Of a stretch of DNA of 64,000 nt, positions 1 through 10,217 are shown one piece after another. A program made the translations under genes and the position numbers. Below the pieces are notes generated by a model that saw nothing but the letters and a program-made list of their open reading frames with translations, was not told where the DNA came from and ran no database searches. Each line of letters begins with the position of its first letter. Within the stretch, counting starts at the first letter, position 1. This stretch comes from Chimaeribacter coloradensis (GTDB taxonomy: Bacteria; Pseudomonadota; Gammaproteobacteria; Enterobacterales; Enterobacteriaceae), in NCBI RefSeq assembly GCF_002858715.1, contig NZ_PJZH01000007.1, positions 62,001 to 126,000 on the forward strand. Direction: 5' to 3'.

Positions 1-1014
1 AGTCACCATCGACCGGAACTTCAGGCACTTAAATTTCTTGCCGCCGAGGCCCACGCGCTCATGGCCGTAGATCGACGGGCCGCCATCTTTCGACACCAGG
101 TACATCAGGATAAACAGCACCGGGGCCAGCAGCAGCATAATCACCAGCGAGCCGAAGATGTCGAAGGCGCGCTTAATCATGCGGGAGGTCCGTTTCGCCA
201 GGTTGTTGCTGACGCGCAGGATCATCACCTCATGGCTGAAGATAAACGACATATCGGTGCCGTACAGCGGCACACCGCGCAAAGTCGGGATCACAGAAAC
301 CGAACGGCACTGGTGTTTCGCCAGGTTTTTCAGCCAGTAGTCACGCAGGGCGTGCTCTTCAAACTCCACCGCCACGATGAACTGGGTATCTTCGGTGTTG
401 GTGAGGTCCCACAGCGTTTTCTCATCCTGGATGACCGGCTTGCCCATCATCTCGGTGTCGCTGCACGGGGTCACGGCGTAGAACGCCACCACGTCAAAGC
501 CCAGCACCTCTTCACTCTGCAACGCCACATAGGCTTCACGGGCGTTCTTCTGGTTACCGATGATCACGGTCTGTTTACGCCAGTAACCCATTTTGTTCAG
601 CAGGCGTTTCACAATCGAACGCGCCAGCGGCACGGTGATCAGAATAGTGACCCAGGTGAGCAGCCAGAAGTAACGGGATAATTCCCATTTTGAGAAACCG
701 ACCATCGCCAGGGCGATAATGGCGAAAATAGCCAGGGTACGCAGCGTCTCTTTCAGTTCAAACCAGAACGGTTTGCGATAGGTGTAATGGCGCAGGCGAA
801 CCCAGAACCAGACCACCGCAATCAGGGAGAGCAACAGATGCGCTAAATAGAAAGAGGTCATCTCGTAACGCGGAATATAGAGGTACACGTCATCAGTGAC
901 ATGCCTTAATATCGCGATCGCGAAAAACAGCGAGAGATTAAAAAACAGGAAATCGGATATTGCCAGTGACAGCTTAACGAAAAAGCCACTCAAATTTACA
1001 TTATAAACGCGCAT
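1..1014 (-). CDS. wbaP: Undecaprenyl-phosphate sugar-1-phosphate transferase, WbaP type (C-terminus beyond window)
   Basis: Inner-membrane enzyme that starts repeat-unit synthesis by moving a hexose-1-phosphate, galactose in characterised WbaP, from its UDP-sugar to undecaprenyl phosphate. 338 residues are visible before the left edge. The N-terminal half holds about four hydrophobic segments (roughly residues 10-35, 55-73, 90-107 and 115-130), then a soluble domain. The catalytic bacterial sugar-transferase domain starts near residue 281 (KRAFDIFGS), with a further membrane segment and GHERVG...KFRSM before the cut. Segments such as FIFSHEVM and WFWVRLRHYTYRKPFW closely match Salmonella WbaP. 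It is the last visible gene of the polysaccharide operon, 90 bp after manB. Whether the sugar is galactose or glucose is inferred only from this similarity. Confidence 0.9.
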   Translation of the reverse strand, partial: MRVYNVNLSGFFVKLSLAISDFLFFNLSLFFAIAILRHVTDDVYLYIPRYEMTSFYLAHLLLSLIAVVWFWVRLRHYTYRKPFWFELKETLRTLAIFAIIALAMVGFSKWELSRYFWLLTWVTILITVPLARSIVKRLLNKMGYWRKQTVIIGNQKNAREAYVALQSEEVLGFDVVAFYAVTPCSDTEMMGKPVIQDEKTLWDLTNTEDTQFIVAVEFEEHALRDYWLKNLAKHQCRSVSVIPTLRGVPLYGTDMSFIFSHEVMILRVSNNLAKRTSRMIKRAFDIFGSLVIMLLLAPVLFILMYLVSKDGGPSIYGHERVGLGGKKFKCLKFRSMVT

Positions 1015-1104
1015 AATTGACTCTTCTTATATATTCATACTTGCCAAGAAGGTATCAAACGGGCAGCGCCTGCCTGGCTGCCGCCCGTTCAAGCCAAGTA
1101 AAAA

Positions 1105-2478
1105 TTAATTCCGTAATAGTTTTAATATTTCTTCGGTTTTTTCATTCATCAGCGCGGTATTACGGCGTGACTCCACGTTCAGGCGCACCACCGGCTCGGT
1201 GTTGGAGCTGCGCAGGTTGAAGCGCCACTCTGCATACTCCAGGCTGATGCCGTCGGTCTGGTCGATGTTCAGCGCGTCCGGCGCGAAACGGTCGTACACG
1301 CGCTGGATCGCCTCTTTCGGGTTGGCGATCACGCTGTTGATCTCGCCGGAGGCCGGGTAGGCTTCCATGCGGTCAGAGACCAGGTCACCCAGCGATTTTT
1401 TCTTCAGGCAGAGCAGCTCTGCCACCAGCAGCCACGGGATCATGCCGCTGTCGCAGTAGGCGAAATCGCGGAAGTAGTGGTGCGCGCTCATCTCGCCGCC
1501 GTAGATGGCGTCTTCTTTGCGCATACGCTCTTTAATGAACGCATGGCCGGTTTTGGACATCACCGGCTCGCCGCCCGCGGTGGTGACGATGTCCACGGTG
1601 TTCCAGCTCAGGCGCGGGTCGTGGATGATTTTTGCGCCCTTCTCTTTCTCCAGGAACGCCTGGGCCAGCAGGCCGACGATGTAGTACCCCTCGATGAAGC
1701 GGCCCTTCTCGTCGAACAGGAAGCAGCGGTCGAAGTCGCCGTCAAAGGCGATGCCCATGTCGGCGTTGTGCGCCAGCACGGCGGCGGTGGTGTCTGCGCG
1801 GCACTCCGGCAGCAGCGGGTTAGGGATGCCGTTCGGGAAGTTGCCGTCCGCCTCGTGGTGCACCTTGATGAACTCCACCGGCACGCCGGCCGCCTTGAAA
1901 CGCGCTTCGATGGCGTCAACCACATGGCCCGCCGCGCCGTTGCCGGAGTTGACCACCAGCTTCAGCGGCGTGAAGTTTTCCAGGTTCACGTAGCCCATCA
2001 GGTGCTCAATGTACTCGTTCAGCAGGGAACGCTGGGTGTAGCTGCCGCGCTTCGCCGGGTCAACCGGGGCGAAGTCGTTGGCCTCTGCCAGGCGCTGCAC
2101 GTCACGCAGGCCGGTGTCGCCGCTGATCGGTTTGGCGTTCTCACGCACCAGCTTCATGCCGTTGTAGTTCATCGGGTTGTGGCTGGCGGTAACTTCAATG
2201 CCGCCGTCGATGCCCAGGTGGAAGGTGGCGAAGTAGATCTCTTCCGTGCCGCTCAGGCCGATGTCGATCACATTGGTGCCGGCGTCCTGCAAGCCTTTGG
2301 CCAGGGCCAGTTTCAGCCCTTCGCTGGTGAGACGCACATCCCCGCCGACCACAATGGTGTCCGGCTTCAGATATTCCCCATAGGCACGCCCGATCCGGTA
2401 AGCAATATCCTCATTAAGTTCTTCACCTAATTGACCGCGAATATCGTAGGCTTTAAAGCATGACAATGAAGTAGGCAT
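1105..2478 (-). CDS. manB: Phosphomannomutase ManB/CpsG
   Basis: Cytoplasmic enzyme that interconverts mannose-6-phosphate and mannose-1-phosphate, the step before GDP-mannose formation. The 457 residues match E. coli CpsG (456) along the whole length. The catalytic phosphoserine motif TASHNP has its serine at about residue 99, and the metal-binding DGDFD loop is at about 246-250. A start ten codons further upstream is open, but the chosen ATG follows an AAGGA ribosome site and begins just before the conserved CFKAYDIRG. It lies 88 bp after manC in the same operon, so GDP-mannose is made for the polysaccharide encoded here. Confidence 0.95.
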   Translation of the reverse strand: MPTSLSCFKAYDIRGQLGEELNEDIAYRIGRAYGEYLKPDTIVVGGDVRLTSEGLKLALAKGLQDAGTNVIDIGLSGTEEIYFATFHLGIDGGIEVTASHNPMNYNGMKLVRENAKPISGDTGLRDVQRLAEANDFAPVDPAKRGSYTQRSLLNEYIEHLMGYVNLENFTPLKLVVNSGNGAAGHVVDAIEARFKAAGVPVEFIKVHHEADGNFPNGIPNPLLPECRADTTAAVLAHNADMGIAFDGDFDRCFLFDEKGRFIEGYYIVGLLAQAFLEKEKGAKIIHDPRLSWNTVDIVTTAGGEPVMSKTGHAFIKERMRKEDAIYGGEMSAHHYFRDFAYCDSGMIPWLLVAELLCLKKKSLGDLVSDRMEAYPASGEINSVIANPKEAIQRVYDRFAPDALNIDQTDGISLEYAEWRFNLRSSNTEPVVRLNVESRRNTALMNEKTEEILKLLRN

Positions 2479-2566
2479 ATACATTTCCTTGAGCATAATA
2501 TCCCACACCGGCGTGCCGTACCCGGCACGCCCTGGTGAATAATAAATAAAGAGTAAAAAGGGCTAT

Positions 2567-4021
2567 TTACACCCGGCCGTAATTATCCTGGAAACGGACA
2601 ATATCATCCTCTTCCAGATAGGCGCCCGAGCGTACTTCAATTAAGTCCAGCGCAATTTTGCCGGGGTTTTCCAGTGAGTGGGTTTCACCCAGCGGAATAT
2701 AGATTGATTCATTTTCCGTCAGGATAAATTGCTCTTCGCCTTTGGTGACTTTCGCCGTGCCGGCCACCACCACCCAGTGCTCAGCACGGTGATGGTGCAT
2801 CTGCAGGGAGAGTTTCTCACCCGGTTTTACCGTGATGCGTTTTACCTGGTAGCGCGCACCGGCGTCGATGGAGTCATATTTGCCCCACGGGCGGTAGACT
2901 TCGCGGTGGATGTGGTGCTCCTGGCGGCCGGCGGATTTGATCTTCTCAACGATCTTCTTCACATCCTGCACCTGGTTGACGTCGGCAATCAGCACCGCGT
3001 CTTTGGTCTGCACCACCACCAGGTTCTGTACGCCCACGGTGGTCACCAGGCTCGACTCGGCGAAGACGTAGTTGTCCTGCGAGTTGTGGCTGATGACGTC
3101 GCCCTGATGCACGTTGCCGAGGTCGTCTTTGTCGCTGATCTCCCACAGGGAAGACCAGGAGCCGACGTCGCTCCAGCCTGCGTCCATCGGCACCACGATG
3201 GCGTCCTGGGTTTTCTCCATCACCGCGTAGTCGATGGACTCATCCGGGCAGCGCAGGAAGGCGTCGACGTCCACGCGCACGAAGTCGAGGTCCGGGTCGA
3301 TGGTGCCGACCGCCTCGGCGCAGGCGCTGCTGATGTCCGCACGGAATTTGTTCAGCTCTTCCAGGTAACGGCTGGCGCGGAACAGGAACATGCCGCTGTT
3401 CCAGTAGTAGTGGCCGCTCTCCAGGTAGCTTTGCGCGGTGGCCAGGTCCGGTTTCTCACGGAAGTCTGCCACGCGGAACGCGACGTCATCCGGTGCGTTG
3501 ACCGGGTTGTCCAGCGCCACGGCTTCGCCGCGCTTGATGTATCCGTAGCCGGTTTCCGGGCCGGTCGGCACGATGCCGAAGGTCACCAGTTTGCCTTCCT
3601 GCGCATACGGGATGGCGTCGGTCACCGCTTTCTGGAACGCCGCGGTGTCTTTGATCACGTGGTCGGCGGCCAGCACCAGCATCAGCGGGTCTTCATCCGC
3701 GCCTTCCGCCTGGTCTACCGTCAGGGCAGCCAGCGCGATGGCCGGGGCGGTGTTGCGGCCGGCCGGCTCCAGGATGATGTTTTTGGTCAGTTTGCCCATT
3801 TCACGCAGCTGTTCCGCCACGATAAAACGGTGTACTTCGTTGCAGATCACCACCGGGTTCTGGCAGCTCAGCCCATCCAGACGCTTCAGCGTGGATTGCA
3901 GCATGGTCTCGTTGCCGTTCAGGTTCAGGAACTGCTTCGGGTAGAGGATGCGGGATAAGGGCCACAAACGGCTGCCGGAGCCGCCTGCCATAATCACTGG
4001 ATAGAGTTTCGTTGAGCTCAT
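2567..4021 (-). CDS. manC: Mannose-1-phosphate guanylyltransferase (ManC/CpsB type)
   Basis: Makes GDP-mannose from mannose-1-phosphate and GTP in the cytoplasm. The 484 residues compare with 478 in E. coli CpsB. The N-terminal nucleotidyltransferase domain opens with the signature [12 protein letters not shown] (residues 13-24), and the C-terminal part (about 370-484) is the cupin domain seen in the long, mannose-6-phosphate-isomerase-like form ([21 protein letters not shown]). It follows the WbaZ-like glycosyltransferase by 18 bp and precedes manB. No gmd or fcl is visible, so the product is most simply used as GDP-mannose by the neighbouring glycosyltransferases. Confidence 0.95.
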   Translation of the reverse strand: MSSTKLYPVIMAGGSGSRLWPLSRILYPKQFLNLNGNETMLQSTLKRLDGLSCQNPVVICNEVHRFIVAEQLREMGKLTKNIILEPAGRNTAPAIALAALTVDQAEGADEDPLMLVLAADHVIKDTAAFQKAVTDAIPYAQEGKLVTFGIVPTGPETGYGYIKRGEAVALDNPVNAPDDVAFRVADFREKPDLATAQSYLESGHYYWNSGMFLFRASRYLEELNKFRADISSACAEAVGTIDPDLDFVRVDVDAFLRCPDESIDYAVMEKTQDAIVVPMDAGWSDVGSWSSLWEISDKDDLGNVHQGDVISHNSQDNYVFAESSLVTTVGVQNLVVVQTKDAVLIADVNQVQDVKKIVEKIKSAGRQEHHIHREVYRPWGKYDSIDAGARYQVKRITVKPGEKLSLQMHHHRAEHWVVVAGTAKVTKGEEQFILTENESIYIPLGETHSLENPGKIALDLIEVRSGAYLEEDDIVRFQDNYGRV

Positions 4022-4039
4022 GAGATTTTCCCCTTACAC

Positions 4040-5194
4040 CTAGTAAATGATCTTTTTGGATTCGTTGAACGCCTGCCATTTGGCATCGACGTATTGCTGC
4101 ATCTCCTGACGGAAACGCGCTTCAGAAAACTTGGTGGCATTGAGCCGGCAGTCCGCGGCGGTGATGGCGTCACGGTTCTGCTCAAAGCGTTCAACGGCGG
4201 CCACCAGGCTCGGCACGGTCTGCGCGTCAAAGAACAGGCCGGTCGGCCGGGCAACGCCCAGCGGGCGCACGGTTTCCAGCGCCCCACCCTTGCCGAAGGC
4301 GATCACCGGTGTGCCGCAGGCCTGCGCCTCGACCGGGGAGATGCCGAAATCTTCCTCGGCGGCAAACACAAACGCCTTGGCGCGGCGCATGTAGTCCACC
4401 AGCGTGGCGTCATCCTGGAAGCCCAGGATTTCGATGTTGGGCTTGGCCAGGCGTTTCACCTTCTCCATCTCGCTGCCGTCGCCGATCACCACCAGTTTTT
4501 TGTCCGGCATGGCGGCAAAGGCTTCGACGATCAGGTCCATACGTTTGTAAGGCACCATGCGCGAGGCGGTGAAGTAGAACTCTTCTTTGTTCTCGTTCAG
4601 CGTAAAGCGATCAACGTTTACCGGCGGATAGATCACATCCGCTTTGCGGCCGTACACCTTGTGGATACGGCGGGCAATAAACTGCGAGTTGCCGATGAAA
4701 TGGTCGACACCCTTGGCGGTGCGGTAGTCCCACAGGCGCATCTTGTGCAGCAGGTACTTGGCCAGCGAGCCTTTCATGCCCTTGTCCAGCCCGGCACCGC
4801 GCAGGTACTGGTGCTGGAGGTCCCAGGCGTAGCGGATCGGCGAGTGGACATAGCTGATGTGCAGCTGGTCCGGGCCGGTCAGCACCCCTTTCGCCACCGC
4901 GTGGGAGCTGGAGAGCACCACGTCATGGGAGGAGACGTCGAGCTGCTCGATCGCCAGCGGCATCAGCGGCAGGTAGTTCTGGTACTTCTTCTTCACCCGC
5001 GGCAGGTTCTGCGCGAAGGTGGTGGTGGCGCGTTTGTTGCCGATTTTCTGGCGGTCTTTGTCAGACAGGAAATCGATCACGGAGTAGAGGTCCGCGTCCG
5101 GGTAGATCTGCACCAGTTCGCTCAGCACCTTTTCGGCCCCGGCGTAGGTCACCAGCCAGTCGGTCACAAACCCGACGCTATAGTTATTTTCCAT
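4040..5194 (-). CDS. Family 4 glycosyltransferase, WbaZ-like
   Basis: GT-B fold glycosyltransferase that probably adds a sugar, likely mannose, to the lipid-linked repeat unit. 384 residues. The N-terminal domain contains SYVHSPIRYAWDLQHQYL, a stretch typical of WbaZ-type capsule and O-antigen transferases. The C-terminal GT4 domain has the donor-binding motif EDFGISPVEAQACGTPVIA. I chose the ATG at 5194 (MENNYSVGF) because GAGGAACAC sits just ahead of it; an upstream start would add eight residues. The 5' end overlaps the preceding transferase gene by 11 bp, indicating translational coupling. Donor and linkage cannot be read from sequence. Confidence 0.85.
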   Translation of the reverse strand: MENNYSVGFVTDWLVTYAGAEKVLSELVQIYPDADLYSVIDFLSDKDRQKIGNKRATTTFAQNLPRVKKKYQNYLPLMPLAIEQLDVSSHDVVLSSSHAVAKGVLTGPDQLHISYVHSPIRYAWDLQHQYLRGAGLDKGMKGSLAKYLLHKMRLWDYRTAKGVDHFIGNSQFIARRIHKVYGRKADVIYPPVNVDRFTLNENKEEFYFTASRMVPYKRMDLIVEAFAAMPDKKLVVIGDGSEMEKVKRLAKPNIEILGFQDDATLVDYMRRAKAFVFAAEEDFGISPVEAQACGTPVIAFGKGGALETVRPLGVARPTGLFFDAQTVPSLVAAVERFEQNRDAITAADCRLNATKFSEARFRQEMQQYVDAKWQAFNESKKIIY

Positions 5195-6191
5195 TGTGTT
5201 CCTCGGCAAGCACGTCATTCAGGGCGTTCCTGACTTTCTCAGCGGTTTTTTCCCACGAAAACTTCTTCGCCTGAATGAATCCTTTCGCAATCAGTTTTTC
5301 CCGCAACGCCTCATTAAAATAGAGCTGATTCATTGCAGTTGAAATATCATCCACATCCAGTGGGTTCACCAAAATAGCCGCATCGCCCGCCACTTCCGGC
5401 AATGAGGTGGTATTAGAGGTAATCACCGGGGTGCCGCAGGCCATCGCTTCAATGACCGGCAGGCCAAACCCTTCATACAGCGACGCAAATACCAGGCCGC
5501 TGGCGCTCTTATAGAGAGAAGGCAAATCTTCCAGGGCGACAAAGTGGGTAAAATGCACCCGGTCTGTCACCTTTAATTTTTCCATTAAGGTGGTCAGCTC
5601 TTCACTCGGCTTGCCGGTAAATACCAGCTTTACCTCCGGCGGTAAATTCGCCTTGCTGAAGGCTTCCAGTGTCCGCAGCTCGTTTTTGTGGGCTTTACGG
5701 TTACTGACACACAGGAAGTATTTGAAGTCGACATTATAAGGTTTTACATCAACATTAAAACTTTCTGATACGCCATTACCGACGTTAATGACCTTATTAG
5801 GATTAATACCACTCCACTCCACAATGCGTCGCTTGGAAAATTCTGAAACGGTCAGGATTTTTTTGGCTTTTTTACAGCCGTTACGAATAATCACCTGATA
5901 AAACAACCGTTTGAACTTACTGGAGTTTTCCGGGCGATCCAGGTGGTTCAGGTCATGCACCGTAAACACATAAGGAATTTTCGAAAACAGCGGCGGGATA
6001 TATCCCGGGAAAAAGATCACATCACCGCGTTTTGACAGGCTGGCCATCGCCGTTTTTAACGTATCCGCCGGGGAAACCGGCTTGCCGGAAAAATTCGCGC
6101 TCTCGAATTTATTTATCCGGTTGATCTCATCTGCGAAAGTACCAATGCCGCCGGAACCGTCCCATCGGTTATCGAAAATAATCCTACTCAT
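5184..6191 (-). CDS. Family 4 glycosyltransferase
   Basis: 335-residue GT4 enzyme of the polysaccharide operon. The N-terminus reads MSRIIFDNRWDGSGGIGTF, the glycine-rich acceptor-side loop; the C-terminal half has the E-x7-E donor motif in EGFGLPVIEAMACGTPVITS. It overlaps the upstream wzy by 8 bp and the downstream WbaZ-like gene by 11 bp. By eye its base composition is more AT-rich than that of manB or manC, which is usual for the variable serotype-specific genes of such clusters. The sugar transferred is unknown. Confidence 0.82.
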   Translation of the reverse strand: MSRIIFDNRWDGSGGIGTFADEINRINKFESANFSGKPVSPADTLKTAMASLSKRGDVIFFPGYIPPLFSKIPYVFTVHDLNHLDRPENSSKFKRLFYQVIIRNGCKKAKKILTVSEFSKRRIVEWSGINPNKVINVGNGVSESFNVDVKPYNVDFKYFLCVSNRKAHKNELRTLEAFSKANLPPEVKLVFTGKPSEELTTLMEKLKVTDRVHFTHFVALEDLPSLYKSASGLVFASLYEGFGLPVIEAMACGTPVITSNTTSLPEVAGDAAILVNPLDVDDISTAMNQLYFNEALREKLIAKGFIQAKKFSWEKTAEKVRNALNDVLAEEHNGK

Positions 6192-7422
6192 TAGTCATCT
6201 CTCTGCGATAGACACTATAAAACCCGAGGTATAACCACGGATACACCATATATAACTGCGCACCGAGTAAAAACGGCAGAACGAACAGGACAAAAAACAC
6301 CATGCCCATTTCATCAAATTTGAAATACCGGATTGTGGCGATTAAAAACAGGATTACCCCTATTGCGCCATTCTCAATCATCAGGTTGAAAAATCCGCCC
6401 AGGCCGGTTAAATCCCAGCCCGGCACCACCGGGAACGGCCCGCGGTATTCAGAGTTATTACGCACCAGGGAATAGGCACCCAGCCCGACGCCGATATAAG
6501 GATTGTCTGAAATAATATTCGGGCCGATATAGGTCGCGGCAATACGCCCCATCACCAGCGACGGGTCATTGCCGCGCAGCGCCAGCACCTCGTTCAGGTT
6601 GCTCAGGTCATCCACGTAGTTTTCCGCCACCTTGTACATCACCGCGCCGCCGAGCAGCACGCCCACCAGCATCAGGGTGGAGAAGCGGAACACATTTTTC
6701 GGGTTGATGAAGCTGCGCAGGAACGGGTAGCGGAAGGTCATCGCCAGGAAGCCGAACACCACCGCGCCGACGATCCCCGCCTTGGACTGCGACAGCAGCA
6801 GCGCCACGGCAAACATCGCCAGGAAGAGTTTGCGCTTCAGGAACATCAGCTCCAGCAGCAACAGGGTACTGATGTAGAGGCCATAGGGGCCGCCCTCGAC
6901 GTAGAAGCCGCGCATACGGTGCGTCGGGCCGTAGGAGACCAGTTTGCTGCCGGCGGCGACGTCCACCATAAACAGCGCAAAGATCCCGAGCAGGATGATA
7001 CCGTTATAGTTCAGGAACTTGCGCACGATGTCCGTGTAGGACAAGCCGTTGTTACGGTAGAAGTTAAACGGCAGGCAGGCCACCACCAGGCAGAGCACCA
7101 GCTCCACGAAACGCACCAGCGAGATGATGTATTTGCTTTTCAGCCCGCCGTAGTTGGAGAAGTAGACGTCGGTGGTCGCCCCTTTGAACAGCGAGAGCAG
7201 CATCAGCAGCACAAACACCACCAGGAACACCAGCAGCTTGGTCTCAATGCGGCGGATAAAGAACGGGAACAGGGAGATCGCCATCAGCTCCCACACCTTG
7301 ACCGGCCCCAGCGCCACGTCAGTGAGCTGGCAGGCGATGGCGGTAAAGAATATAACAATGCTGGAAATCGACAGGCCGCGGCTGTTTCCCATGGTCATGG
7401 CCCGTGAGCTGCTCATCATCAT
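6184..7422 (-). CDS. Polysaccharide polymerase, Wzy / O-antigen ligase-like membrane protein
   Basis: Polytopic inner-membrane protein of 412 residues, probably the Wzy polymerase that joins repeat units at the periplasmic face. About ten hydrophobic segments are evident, with a larger loop in the second half (about 260-340: ENYVDDLSNLNEVLALRGND...GVGLGAYSLVRNNSEYRGPFP), the pattern of the Wzy/O-antigen ligase family. It sits among glycosyltransferases, where colanic-acid clusters carry wcaD. The first codons (MMMSSSRAMTM) offer several ATGs; the outermost overlaps the upstream gene by 4 bp and an internal one at residue 11 is possible. No Wzx flippase is visible; it may lie beyond the left edge. 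Confidence 0.82.
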   Translation of the reverse strand: MMMSSSRAMTMGNSRGLSISSIVIFFTAIACQLTDVALGPVKVWELMAISLFPFFIRRIETKLLVFLVVFVLLMLLSLFKGATTDVYFSNYGGLKSKYIISLVRFVELVLCLVVACLPFNFYRNNGLSYTDIVRKFLNYNGIILLGIFALFMVDVAAGSKLVSYGPTHRMRGFYVEGGPYGLYISTLLLLELMFLKRKLFLAMFAVALLLSQSKAGIVGAVVFGFLAMTFRYPFLRSFINPKNVFRFSTLMLVGVLLGGAVMYKVAENYVDDLSNLNEVLALRGNDPSLVMGRIAATYIGPNIISDNPYIGVGLGAYSLVRNNSEYRGPFPVVPGWDLTGLGGFFNLMIENGAIGVILFLIATIRYFKFDEMGMVFFVLFVLPFLLGAQLYMVYPWLYLGFYSVYRREMTNE

Positions 7423-8588
7423 AGACGTTCTTCTTTTATTGTTGAGTTGACGGAGTGACCGGCATTCAGGGTCTGGCGGCTCGCCTGCCCCTTGCCGGTG
7501 CGGCGCGTGGCCTCCGGCTGACGGGCGGTGATGCCGAGCTGTGTGCTGACATAGTCAGAAATTTTCACGGCCAGGGCGGCCGGCTCATCGGCCGCGTCTT
7601 CCGGGCCATACACCGCAGAGGCGGGCAGGTAATCTTTCATGCCGTCACGGCGCGACGCGATGATCGGGATGTTGCGCTTCTGCGCCTCCAGCATCACCAG
7701 CGGCACCCCCTCAAACTGCGACGGGATGACGATGAAGTCCGCCTCGGTGGCGTAAGGCCACACCGGGCTGACCCAGCCGAGGAAGCGGAAGCGCACGTTG
7801 TCCGGCAGCGTGGCAGCGCGCGCTTTCAGCGCCTCCAGGTCGGGGCCGTCACCGGCCACCACCACCTCAAAGGTCACCGGCAGGGAGCCGAGGCGCGCCA
7901 GCGCATCGGCCAGCACATCCTGCCCTTTCTGGCGGAAGCTGACGCGGCCCGGCATCAAAATGCGCACGGTGCCGGGCTGCGGCGTGAAGGTATAGCCGGT
8001 GCCGCGGATCTCGGCAGCCGGCGGCACCGGCACAAAGTTCGGCAGCACGCGCACCTGCGCCTGCGGGTTCCAGCGGCGCAGGTCGTCGGCGAAGCAGGCG
8101 GAGATGGTGATGTAGCGTTGGCAGCGTTTGTAGGCCACCGCGCCCAATGCATCTTTTACCCCGGCCAGTTTTGCCCCCATTTTGCTGAAGCTGTGGGCGT
8201 ACGGGATGTAGGAGATCACCGGGAGCTTCTGGCGCGCCGCCATATTGACGAACACCGACCCGAGTTCGATGTCGCCCTGGATCAGCACAATGTCATCGAC
8301 CTGCGGGGCGAGCTTTTTCAGGAAGCGGGCCGCCCGGGCGCGCAGGCTGAGGTTGAAGAAGGCGTGCAGGATCTCCAGTTTCTGGTGGCGCACATCGTGC
8401 TGCTGGTAAGGGATCTGCGCCTGATCCAGGATCGCCATCAGCTTCTGGTTATCATCCGGCACAAAGCAGACCAGCTTCAGCCCTTTCTGCCGAAGTTTTT
8501 TAATGTGCTCGACCGCCATCAGTTCATGGCCGCCGACAATGGCGGCAGTGAAAACGATCGCAATGTGACGATTTTTTAGCGTTGGCAT
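7419..8588 (-). CDS. Family 4 glycosyltransferase
   Basis: 389-residue GT4 glycosyltransferase. The N-terminal domain starts IAIVFTAAIVGGHELMAVEHI, with the GG loop. The C-terminal domain has PGRVSFRQKGQDVLADAL and the donor motif EGVPLVMLEAQKRNIPII. The last 40 or so residues (TARQPEATRRTGKGQ...) look low in structure and may be a tail. It overlaps wzy by 4 bp downstream. It adds one residue of the repeat unit; donor unknown. Confidence 0.82.
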   Translation of the reverse strand: MPTLKNRHIAIVFTAAIVGGHELMAVEHIKKLRQKGLKLVCFVPDDNQKLMAILDQAQIPYQQHDVRHQKLEILHAFFNLSLRARAARFLKKLAPQVDDIVLIQGDIELGSVFVNMAARQKLPVISYIPYAHSFSKMGAKLAGVKDALGAVAYKRCQRYITISACFADDLRRWNPQAQVRVLPNFVPVPPAAEIRGTGYTFTPQPGTVRILMPGRVSFRQKGQDVLADALARLGSLPVTFEVVVAGDGPDLEALKARAATLPDNVRFRFLGWVSPVWPYATEADFIVIPSQFEGVPLVMLEAQKRNIPIIASRRDGMKDYLPASAVYGPEDAADEPAALAVKISDYVSTQLGITARQPEATRRTGKGQASRQTLNAGHSVNSTIKEERL

Positions 8589-8634
8589 ACGGCGTAGCAG
8601 CCCTGTGAGTTATCAGAAAAAATGCAGTAACGGA

Positions 8635-9219
8635 TTACGCGTGAACCGGGCGCTGGCTGACCACTTTGGCCGGCACCCCGGCGACGATGCTGTAGTCCGG
8701 GACGTTTTTGGTCACCACGGCACCAGAGGCAATCACGCAGCCGTTGCCGACCCGTACCCCCGGCAGGATCACCGCACCGGCCCCGATCCAGACATCATCC
8801 CCGATGGTGACGGAGGTTTTGGTGTTGTCCCACAAAGCATCTTTCATGTACTCGGTGGTATTTATTTCATGGTTACTGGCGATCATGCTCACATATTGGG
8901 AAATAATGCATTTCTTGCCGATAATAATTTCCCCGCCCGACGCCCGAATATTGTTATATTCGTTAATAGCCGTATCCTCACCAATTTCAATACGGCTGCG
9001 GACGCCTTTTTTCGCCATCTCATCGGAACAGGTAATCACACTGCCTTTTCCGACCGAGACGCCGGGCTTCAGCGTCAATATATTGTCCGGCCCGGTAAAT
9101 ACCGTGGCGGATTTATCAATCCGCACCCGGTTGGCGCGCATCTTTGCCCGGAAGCCAAGATGGGACAGATAGTTCAGCGCATCCTTCACCATCAGAAGAA
9201 TGAAATAAATCAGACTCAT
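8635..9219 (-). CDS. Hexapeptide-repeat O-acetyltransferase (left-handed beta-helix)
   Basis: 194-residue acyltransferase likely to O-acetylate the repeat unit with acetyl-CoA. The C-terminal half shows the hexapeptide ladder ([36 protein letters not shown]) ending in the usual [10 protein letters not shown], and the central part has the catalytic-type histidine in ASNHEIN. The position resembles the wcaB/wcaF acetyltransferases of colanic-acid clusters. It lies 28 bp after the GT2 gene and 46 bp before the next GT4 gene. Family membership is clear; the acetylated sugar is not. Confidence 0.85.
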   Translation of the reverse strand: MSLIYFILLMVKDALNYLSHLGFRAKMRANRVRIDKSATVFTGPDNILTLKPGVSVGKGSVITCSDEMAKKGVRSRIEIGEDTAINEYNNIRASGGEIIIGKKCIISQYVSMIASNHEINTTEYMKDALWDNTKTSVTIGDDVWIGAGAVILPGVRVGNGCVIASGAVVTKNVPDYSIVAGVPAKVVSQRPVHA

Positions 9220-9247
9220 TGTTATTCCTTGCGCACGCGCGTTCTGG

Positions 9248-10081
9248 TTACATCAATATTTTGCGGGCCTGGTATTTAATGACGTTCACCACATTACCCG
9301 GGTAGCAGACCTGCATTAAATCCTGCATGGAGAGGCGTTCATCGCGCGCCATTTTGTAGTTGAACAGCAAGTTTTTGCGGTGCGCCGGTTTCAGCAGTTT
9401 GCGGTGTTTGGTCACGAACTGGTTGTAGCCGATCTCCAGCTTGTTGCTCTTGGTAATGCGGCCGAACTCATGCTCCAGGTGCTGGATGTAGGTGGCTTCG
9501 CAGATGTTGTACCCTTCCCCGTAGCGCGCGCCCAGGCGGACCCAGGTGTCGTAATCCTGCCAGGCTTTGAAGCTCTCATCGAAGCCGCCAATCGCACGCA
9601 GATAATCGGTTTTGGTAAAGACCTGGCTGCCGACGATGTTCTGGTATAACAGGGAGTCCAGCCGGATATGGGTAACTTTATTAAAGCCTACTTTCTGGTG
9701 CTTACCGAAATTAAAGATGATGCCTGAACTTAAATAGGGGTATTTATGGCGCTCAAAGAATTTAACGAATTTCTCAATGCGCTCCGGCAGGAATTCATCG
9801 TCGTCATCCAGGCCGGTAATATAGTGGCCGGTGGCGGCGTTAATCCCTAAATTACGGGCGGCACAGGCGCCTTTCGGCGTCTCATTTTTCAGGTAGACGA
9901 TATTGTCATGCTGCGCCTGATAACGCTCAACCAATTGCTGGGTGTCATCTGAGGAGCCGTCATCACAAATCAGAATTTCCACATTCTTGTAGGTCTGGTT
10001 AATTACCGACTTAATAGCCCGCTCCAGCAGCGAAGACCGGTTGTGCGTCGGAATATACACGGACACGCGTTTTTCGTTCAT
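9248..10081 (-). CDS. Family 2 glycosyltransferase, WcaA-like
   Basis: 277-residue GT-A glycosyltransferase. The N-terminus has [20 protein letters not shown], then [10 protein letters not shown] for nucleotide binding and the DDDDE metal motif near residues 96-100; [11 protein letters not shown] supplies the catalytic-loop acids. Length, position after wzc and segments such as GACAxRN and YITGxDDDDE fit WcaA of the colanic-acid operon (279 residues). The gap to wzc is 136 bp and contains a hairpin, so expression may be tuned separately from wza-wzb-wzc. Confidence 0.85.
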   Translation of the reverse strand: MNEKRVSVYIPTHNRSSLLERAIKSVINQTYKNVEILICDDGSSDDTQQLVERYQAQHDNIVYLKNETPKGACAARNLGINAATGHYITGLDDDDEFLPERIEKFVKFFERHKYPYLSSGIIFNFGKHQKVGFNKVTHIRLDSLLYQNIVGSQVFTKTDYLRAIGGFDESFKAWQDYDTWVRLGARYGEGYNICEATYIQHLEHEFGRITKSNKLEIGYNQFVTKHRKLLKPAHRKNLLFNYKMARDERLSMQDLMQVCYPGNVVNVIKYQARKILM

Positions 10082-10188
10082 AGTTTCACTCTCTGCTCTT
10101 GGTGCGTCTTAATTATGACTCATCAGCCCGGCGCTTTGCGGCCCGATGGCGTAACCCTGGCAGTACAGCCCGATGGTATTCAGAAGAG

Positions 10189-10210
10189 GGGGCAGCCGCC
10201 TGGCTGCCCC
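10189..10210 (-). terminator. GC-rich hairpin just after wzc (possible attenuator)
   Basis: A perfect 9-bp inverted repeat (GGGGCAGCC with GGCTGCCCC) with a 4-nt loop begins 8 bp after the wzc stop. The minus-strand sequence beyond it is only moderately T-rich (TCTTCTG), so I read it as a partial terminator or mRNA-stabilising element. It would let the export genes be expressed more strongly than the downstream synthesis genes. Confidence 0.5.
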
Positions 10211-10217
10211 GGGGTGC